Source: Caprimulgus europaeus
Lineage: Eukaryota; Chordata; Aves; Caprimulgiformes; Caprimulgidae
Reading direction: 5' to 3'
NCBI GenBank assembly: GCA_907165065.1
Contig: OU015524.1
Coordinates: 31,310,795 to 31,374,794, forward strand
Length of the DNA stretch: 64,000 nt
This document shows positions 45,401-54,400 of the stretch, in pieces (position 1 is the first letter of the stretch; each line of letters opens with the position of its first letter). The notes under the pieces were generated by a model, which was not told where the DNA came from, did no database searches, and worked only from the letters and a program-made list of their open reading frames with translations. The translations under genes and the position numbers were made by a program.

Positions 45401-48400
45401 TTGCCCTACTGAAACATCAAAGAATTATCAACTTGATAAGTTTCCAGGACAAAGGAAGATCCTTGAATGTATCACTCAAAACCATGCTGCCCTATTCTGA
45501 GAGCTACTGTTGGAATCTGGTAGAAGGAATCAGGTATGCAAGAAACAATGGCTGAAGACAAGCTATTCGCTTTCTCAGCAGATTTTAGCTAAGTTCCTTG
45601 AGCAAATACTGCAGATTAAACTTGATCTGAAATACATTACATCCTTATAAAATAAATATTCCAAGTAAGAAACAAGTAGAACTTTCCTTTGTTGAGTGTT
45701 TGATGCATCTTGCAGTTGGGATTGTCTGTGACCTGTTGGAAAAGGGTTTCTTTCACTGCAAATAAAACACAAACTAAAACAGTTCTTACTCAAATAAAAG
45801 GTCCCTGTCAGCACCAGATGCTTACTTAGAAGTGTTCAGAATTCTTTACTAGCCACAAAGGGAAACAGGAAAGATTATCCAAGAGAAAAGAAAAAAAAAA
45901 AAAGCAAGAAAGTCACTCAGTTTTGCTGCTTGGGATAAGGCATCAGCCTATAATGATAGGTACAGTAGAAGGTATTTTCTGCAAAATTAATCCTTCTTCC
46001 CAGAGAATTCTAAAAGCCTCTAGAAAGGTAGTTCTAGTTAAGCTTAACACCAAGGTTTTATCTTTTACTAATGTATTTGTAAATTACTTCTGTTGAATTA
46101 ACTCTTCTTCTGTTTTGTTTAATTAAAAAAAAAAAATATATATAGAGATATATTCCCTTTCCTTCTGAGCCACTTTGACACTTCACAGGACTGAAGCCAT
46201 GATGATAAGGAGGATTGTGATAGCCCTAGATTTCAACATGGTCTCCCTATCAACTATTCTCCTACAACCATCCCTTGAAAGTATTTCCAAGAGAAGCAGT
46301 TTTAAATTATTTGGGCTCTGTAAAATCTTATCCAAAAACATGTTCTGTGCCAGCTAAAGGGGTCACAATGAAACAAGAGCCCAAGCATTTACCACCTTAA
46401 TTCTTAAAGTCTGGAGGTGAGTGGTTATTCTATCCAAAGAATTTTTTAAAAAACCCTAAAAACCACCAATACTCCCCTCACACCCACCTCTTTATATCCC
46501 AAAATTCCAGTCTGGGTCTCTTTTTTAATACCACTCCTAAAAATCTCTTGCTAAGAACCATATGAATCCATAGTAAACATCCAGGAATGTCAATAGAAGT
46601 GCAACAGCTCTATTTTCTCCATTTCTTCTTTTTCACTTGGTGGTAAACATGTATGTCCCAGTATTCATGACAGAGTTATTTAATGATTATCAAATTTCTT
46701 TATTAAAAAAAGTATGCAATGTGTTCAGTCGTTCTCCCTTCTTAGATCATGCAGAAGCTTTACCACCTTTACTATGTGAAGAAAAATCATCAGTGAATTT
46801 TACTGTACCATATCAAAGAAAAATTAGAATTTTAGCCACTCTACTTTCAGGAACTTAATGTTAAGACTGCCTAACCTGAATAGCCAGAGATGCAAAAGCT
46901 TCTTTAATCTCATGATGCATAGGCTGCTACACTTGCTGCTCTTGAGGATCAGTACTTTTTGGATAATGTAACTTTTTTTCTTCACTGGGCTGTTGATGTA
47001 AAAGGTAAGAAGGCTTTCCACAGCATTAGAGGTACCCTGTTGGCAAACACTGCTAAAAACCAACACACACAAAAATAAAAAGGAGCAACACCACAAAGGA
47101 AGTTCTGACCACTGGGTGTAACACCCAACCCTTCCCTGCTCTAATATACCTAGCATATGTTCCTAATTGCTCCTATACATGTCACATAGTTACGGACAAA
47201 GGAGGTCAATTCCCTCCATAATACATGAGGCTAAGAAGAAAATGAGTATTACTTTAGTAATGACAAGACACAATTCAGTAAGATGTTTAGAGGCTGAAGG
47301 TTTTGTCAGCAAGAGACAAAATTCAGAGGCAAAGACAGGTAAATCCCTTGTTACTAATAAGAGGCAGTAAACGCAAAAATCCAACCAAAAGTCTTATTCT
47401 GGCATTTGCCAAGAAAAACATCTTAATGTTAAACTCAAGTAAAACAGCCTTTGTCAATGCCTTTAGATTCTTCTTTCCTCCCATTTTTGTAGATTGAAAT
47501 CTGCTCCAGTGTTCCTTGAAGACACAGCATTTCATTCCATTTAATTAAGAATTAATTGCAGAATTCACAACAGATGGGTAAGTCATCTACAGATGCATTA
47601 AGAATAATTAAAGTGTATGGAGGGGGGAGGAGAGTGGAAGGAAGGCCAGCAGGTGACAGTTTTCTTGCAAGGATCAGGAAACACAAAAATGGTGAAAAAT
47701 CCCATTTTAGAGAGCTGACACTGATCGTGAAAACCTGTACCAGACTGCAGCTCCCTGCAACAGTGCACAAAGCTTTAGGGGCTCCCAGAGGCCTGCAAAT
47801 ACACAAGACAAGAACTGAGCAGCTGCTGCAGAAAACCAACAGATCCAACCAAAATTCTGTCAATCAGGCAAAATTTGAAATGGGAGATGGTCTAGTCAAC
47901 CAATTTTCATCTTCAGTTCCCCTTCTTTAGACATTTGTATTACACATATGAGAGAGAGAGGGACTTGCACTTAAAGACACACACCACTGCTTTTGGGAAA
48001 TAAAAATCCAATTACATTTAGAATGATCACTATTTACATATATATTCTTATTTAAATATTAAAATCTGAAAGCCAATTCTTAATTATTCTAAAGAATAAT
48101 TAAGACAGATAAACCCACTGTGTCAATAAAACTAATCTGTACCCTAGCTAGTTTATTTAAACTTAGTATAAATTTAAACTATACAGAAAGACTACTTCTG
48201 GTATTGCAATATGGATTATGATGTTGGCTTTGAATCCTGTTAGTATGGATGATATTCAATAATTGCAACAGCATTTCAATGCATAGTTATCAACTAGGAA
48301 ATCCCAAGGTGTCTCCAGATATGTCAACCATATTCCCAACAAAATCTTCATCTACTGTAAGTGCTGGTTTTCCTTTCCATACATATTTTCTTGTTTTCTT

Positions 48401-51400
48401 GTATGAAGTTCATGGTACTAATTGGAACTTTTAGAAAGGAGTGGGATGCTAGGCAGAACACATACCCTAGGAAAACAACCCCTCACTTCCTTTCTGCACC
48501 CACAGGCAGATTTGCATTTTTTAAAAAGTAAAGTTCAAGTAACTATTTAAAATTAATTCAGCTGTGAGCAACCTGCTTTCACCAGAGACAGTATACAAAA
48601 GTATCTAATGACTACTGTCACTAGTAAAAGAAATACAGCAGCTGTATGTTAACAGAAAATGTAGATTTACTTAATATGAGTGGGAGTTTGCCAAAACAGA
48701 TGTTGCAGGTGGGGAATGCTCTGGACTTGCTTCTAGAAATACAAATCTCCTTCACATCTGCCCTGATCTTGTGGCAGGTGTCCTGCAATCTCCCAAAGTA
48801 CGGCTGCCTCTGCTGGAGGCAGACATTCAGACCACACTCTATGAGGGAAACAGAGGAAATACACACATGGATTTTGCAGTCATCTCCAAGAACTTCTACA
48901 TTAAATGAAAGCACATACAAACCCCACAAGTGTGATTTCATCTTTTAGCATCACAAACTCCTTGTTCATTTAGCCTAGGAAGGCTGATTTTAGAATAGAA
49001 CTTTTCCAGTCAAAATCATAGGATGAGTTGGAAAGGGCCACCATAAAAAGGAATATGAAGACAAAGCTGATCACCACCACCACATCTAATATACTTACAA
49101 GTGTACTTGAAACATAGCGCTGAAGAACAGACTATCTCAAAAGTTTCCATTTGTAAAATCCCTACAGTTTAGGATGGGAGCTCATTATTATTTGGTCTCA
49201 AGGAGCTAATTATGATACAAATTAAGAAAAATAATTAACAATTGACAAAGAAAGTTTTCAACAAAACATGCTTTACAAATATGCTTTAGAAACAAACTGA
49301 TTACCTTGTAAAAAAGATCTTTTCTACATGTAGGTAATTAATTGCCTGTAACTCCCTTTAAAAACTACACATGGTGCAAATACTCCCCTTGATAATAAAA
49401 CAGAAACAGAAAATGGAAATGTTAATGAAAGAGTGATTAAAGAATGAACAGAAACAAGAGAATTGCAATAGGTTAACACTCATAATGCACACTCCAGTAG
49501 ACTATGCTTTGGTAAATAAACTAGTGAATTCACAATATCACAAACTACCTTTCTGTCATACACTCAGGCGAGGAAGGTGCTCTACTTCATTATACTGTAA
49601 GACCAGCTGTACCCCAAATCCTTGGAACACATAAGGAAAGTTTTAGAGAACAGTATGAAGGAGTGGCAGATGCATCCTTTGGATTTATTTTGTCTCCTTC
49701 CCCTCCTGCCAGATTCAAAGTCCTGTTTCACATTTTCACAACTGGCATTTGATTATGTACTACTCCGTAATAAGTTAGAACCTAATAATCTCTCATGTTC
49801 TACTTCTACTCTTCACTAATGTGAATTCAATTTCTGAAGAAAGGAAAAAAAAAATCAGACAAGGAACATTTTTGCTTTTAGATTTCTCTAAAAGAGAACC
49901 ATTCTTCACCAAGTATGAAATTACAGTCTACCACCTGGAGTTTCAGATCCTTTCAGTGTTCACAGAAAAACCATATTCATACAGAAAGTCACAGAAGCTA
50001 AGCTATTATAAACTGAAGTTTTAATAAGTCATTTAGCATTACTCTCAATACTGCCTGTAGTAGCCATAAAGACTCACAACTTATTTCCAAGTAATTTATT
50101 TCACACCATAGAACTGTTTCGTTTATTGGAAAATGCAATGAATTGGTATCAGGAAAAAAAAGACTAAAAGCACAGTCCATGTTTATATATTTTCCCCCTT
50201 TAACAAACAACCAAGCAATATTAGGAGGGGTCAAGTGATCCTATGTCTTTTCACATTCTCTTTTAAAGTCTTCTTCTAATTGCAGATTTTTAGAGCCTTC
50301 TGGTCATTGATTTCTAATTATGTGATTTCCTAATCTATTTATAAACTCTCAGAATAAATTTATGTTAATACAATGACCACAAATTCGGTTCTTTGGATAT
50401 GAAAGTTAGACCAAGCAAGGATCACCACATTTTGAACATAATTCCATAGCATTCAGTTGCACATACATTCAGAAGGGTAACTTCAAATTGTGTATATTCA
50501 TACAAAATACTACAGAACTGGAGACACAGCAGAAAGCCTATGAAAAGTTGGCACATGAATAAATATATAAGCAGTTCTCCTATTTCTAGCATTATATTAG
50601 ATTGATTACAACATTAAAGATATGCAATAGACAAAAAGACAGGAAAAGCCTAATCATATAACAGAATTACAGCAGATCATCCTATGGAACTGCACATGCA
50701 GAAAGCAAGCCCCACATGGTTTGGAGTTGGCCTGAAAATATATCACTTTTATAGGGTTTAATTTAAGGCTTATGACTAAGATTTATGGCAGCCTGAAAAA
50801 CAGGACAGATAGTCAACTATCTATTAGTTCAAAAAATTTTTATTACAGAAGAATTCTTCACAAAAAGCAGGAAATGTTGTATTATTCCCCAACAACAACA
50901 AGAACATCCACATCTGAAGTGCACAACAAACTGTAAACCAGCTTTTATTCAAGAGATTGAAACTAACATTCTAGAAGCAGAAAAGAGAGAAATAATGTAA
51001 AGTGTGAGACAGTTTGAAAGTTTACTGGTAACCCTAACTATAAACAGGAATAATCCAAACAAGTTTTTATACTGAATAAAAAAATGACCATCCAAATCAG
51101 AGCAACAGGTACTCTGTCGCATTTTTGGTTTAAAAATATTATTCCAGTGATGCATAGGAATCTGGAGATTTTTTTTGAAAATACCATTTTAGAAGTTTTT
51201 ATATTTGGCTTTTTTACCTATTCTGCATAATAGAACTCTGCAATTTCCTTTAATTAACTCAATTTCATTGGGATTATTTTATTTTACAGTGATAAAAATA
51301 CCCAGTGCCAGTGGTCTAATTTTATTCTTTCAGCCATATACCACAGATTACAAAGAAAAGAACCTGTGGCCTATTCTGCAGAATGGTTTGCCTCAGACAT

Positions 51401-54400
51401 ACCAATTCCCTTCTCTCAGGAAAGACATACAAAATAAGTATGTTCCTTTTTATCAACTTTTACTTTTCTATAGATTACTTAGGAGGTTTACCTTTACCTC
51501 AAAGACTGAATTAAGTATCTTCAATAAAAATATCCATTTTGAGAGCAAACAAAACTCTGTTCACTTATACAATACAGCTCTAAGTATTCCTTTCAGATGC
51601 TCATTTCCAGTTTGATAATAGCTGCTTTGAGGTAAGTCTACATTGTGCAGTGCAGCGTCAAGTAAATGCCTAAACTAGGTATATAAATTAAAAGACCAAA
51701 ATAGCTCAGGCATAGCATTGCATTGGTGTGGTTACTCTGTTTCCTGTTGAATTTGAGATATTAAACCTACACTGCAAATTCAGTGCTGGACAGTTACCTG
51801 AACAGTCAGAAAACAGTCAGAAAAACTCATTTTTTCATCAGTCAGAAGAAAGACCACCATGACTGCTGGTTCAAGAGATCCCAAAGCATTTATAAGGGTG
51901 CATTTAAAAGGGCAGCAATAGAGAGACGTCAACCTAAGTATCAAAAAAGATTACTCTTGTGACAATGAAACTTCCCTTTGAAAATTTGCACATAAGCTTA
52001 CATAGCGATCAGTACCTTATAAGAAAAGGCCTGTACGTTTTTTTTATTTCCCACACTATTAGAGAATGACTGTGTAGTTAGAAAATAGTGTACAGATTCT
52101 GTTTCCAAAAATTAATGGTTTGCTTCCTTTATTACCACTGACTCACAGAAGTAGTGTACAGAAGTATACCCACTGATTTCTGCTCACTGCAACGTAAACG
52201 TGGCAGAAGCAGATCTTCAACACTATCAAGATGGAGCCTCTAAAAATCTCCTATGCTTTTAAAGCCCTTAAACTCATCAGACAATGACTACAACAAACAG
52301 GCTAAAAGAAACAAACAAAAAATCATCACCTTTTGCTTTGGCTTCATTACAAGTGTACGTTAGCTATTTAATGTTATGCCATGTATGTGTAGACGTGTAT
52401 GAGAGAGTCAGGCATACATGAAGTGTAATTGCATACATAAGGCTGGAAGAATTTACTGACCAGCTATCCAGGAATGTATTCTTCTTCACTCATCAGAATA
52501 AAAAATTAAAAGTCAGTTGTTCTCAGCTTCTGGTGAAATGCTGTATGTATCCAAGATCCACGTTATGCTAGAGATCTGTTCAGCTTACATTAAACAAATG
52601 CTGCATATCTGTGTGATTCAAAGGCTGGGAAAAGGACGAGAAATTGGACCAGGTAGCAAATTATCAGATCTTTAGCTATCTTTAAAAAAAAAAAAAAAAT
52701 AGCCTTCGGACTTTTTTCTCCTGTAGTGATGCACAATACAAAGAAACAAGACAGGCATTGCTACAATAGCAGAAAGTCCTGGACAGAGACCTATAATATA
52801 TTAACATTAGCCCTGGCTTTCAAGAAGTGTTCAATGAGTTACCAAGGTACAGACAGTCAAAACATACATTTAAACACCTTGCTAAGGTACATCTTTACAA
52901 CTGTATTTGGCACACATATTACTACTACATCATGTGAAGCTCTCTTCAAATAAATTAGAAAGGAAAGAGTTGGCACCTGTATCAAATAGTTTATTCTCAT
53001 TTTTATTAAAATATGGAACTGGTAGACATTACATTCAGTTTTTTCAAGGTCAGACAAGAGGAAGTCACTCACTGTCCCAGTCTAAAAATACCAGCAAAGA
53101 CTGGTATTATTTAATACTGTGCAGTATTTAAATTGAACAAATCTTCAGAAAACATACAGTCTTTCACACTAGAGCCCAAGATACTGCAATTATGTAATGT
53201 TACCTTTACTTTTTAAAATTCTTTCTTTACTCACAGCACTTGAAACTGACAAACATACAATTTTTTTTTCTGAACAACTTCAAGCACCTTGTTTAAAACT
53301 GGTGTAAAAAAAGCACCAAACTTCGTGGATATTATTTACAAAACCATTACCAAATGTATGCACTACACTTAGATCTGTTTATCAGACAGACATTTTGCCT
53401 TTCTGTTTTCAATATTCAGAAACAAATGCAGAAGAGAGCAATCTTGGAGACAGCAGTCTTTTTGGACAAGCACAAAAAAATTGTGGTTTGAAGTTCTAAG
53501 TGCTGCTCCGCAGCAACAGCTCTCTTGCATTGTCCCATCAGAGCTTCAGCCTGTTAAATTTTGCCTGAGTGACAACAAGCTACTAGTAATAAGATTCTTT
53601 GTAGTGAAGAAATATATTTGTTATCAGAAACTGGAATGAAAAATCCTACTCTGTGCAGAACTAATAGTTTATGACTTTTACAATATAGCAGTAAAGGACT
53701 CATAAGACCATACCTGTCCTAGAAACTGCTACATTCTTTCAAGCACATGTTTTAATCAGAATATAATTATTTTTTAAGACAGCTTTTCATAGTAACTGTG
53801 TTCAAGAGTCAGACCTGCTGAACTTCATACATCAACAAAATGCATGTTAAAAAACCCTACCTATAGATATCAATGTGAATGATGGAATGTGAACTTTCCT
53901 CAAGTAACTGAATCTTCCAATTTAAATCAATCAAAAGCAGAAGATCAAGTAAAAGCTTTAAATAACTGCTACGGTATTGTAATAGCATTTCAGAGTTAAA
54001 AAACAACATTATTTCATGAAATACTAATGTAAAATGCATATTTACTTTACCAAGGGAAATGCCCGAAAGAAAAGGAAATACCAAAGCATATTGCAGTGTA
54101 CTTGATAACATAAAAAAGTAAATCATCACTGCCTACTAGGAAGCAGGGCAATAAAGTTATAAATATCTTATTACAGCTTGATAGTAAATTTTTATGTTAA
54201 AATCTACTCCAGATAGTACTACATTCTTTTGACCACTCTTCATAAAGGTTTTTTTCAGGAACATAACTAATTGTAAACATAGCTCAGCATCAAGCAACAA
54301 GGCAGAAATCAATAGCGAATCAGACAAGTGCAAACAACAAAATACCAACATGGTTTACTACAAACCAGTTACATAAAAATTCCACAATTAATCTCCTCAT

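Noticed and set aside
47552..47930. Overlapping open frames of 124 residues (plus) and 103 residues (minus)
   Set aside because: No similarity to a known family, no convincing splice or start context, and both strands are open in the same place, which fits chance.
51205..51615. 136-residue plus-strand frame
   Set aside because: The composition is typical of translated AT-rich intron DNA (many Phe, Leu, Ser, Asn, Lys). No domain is recognised.
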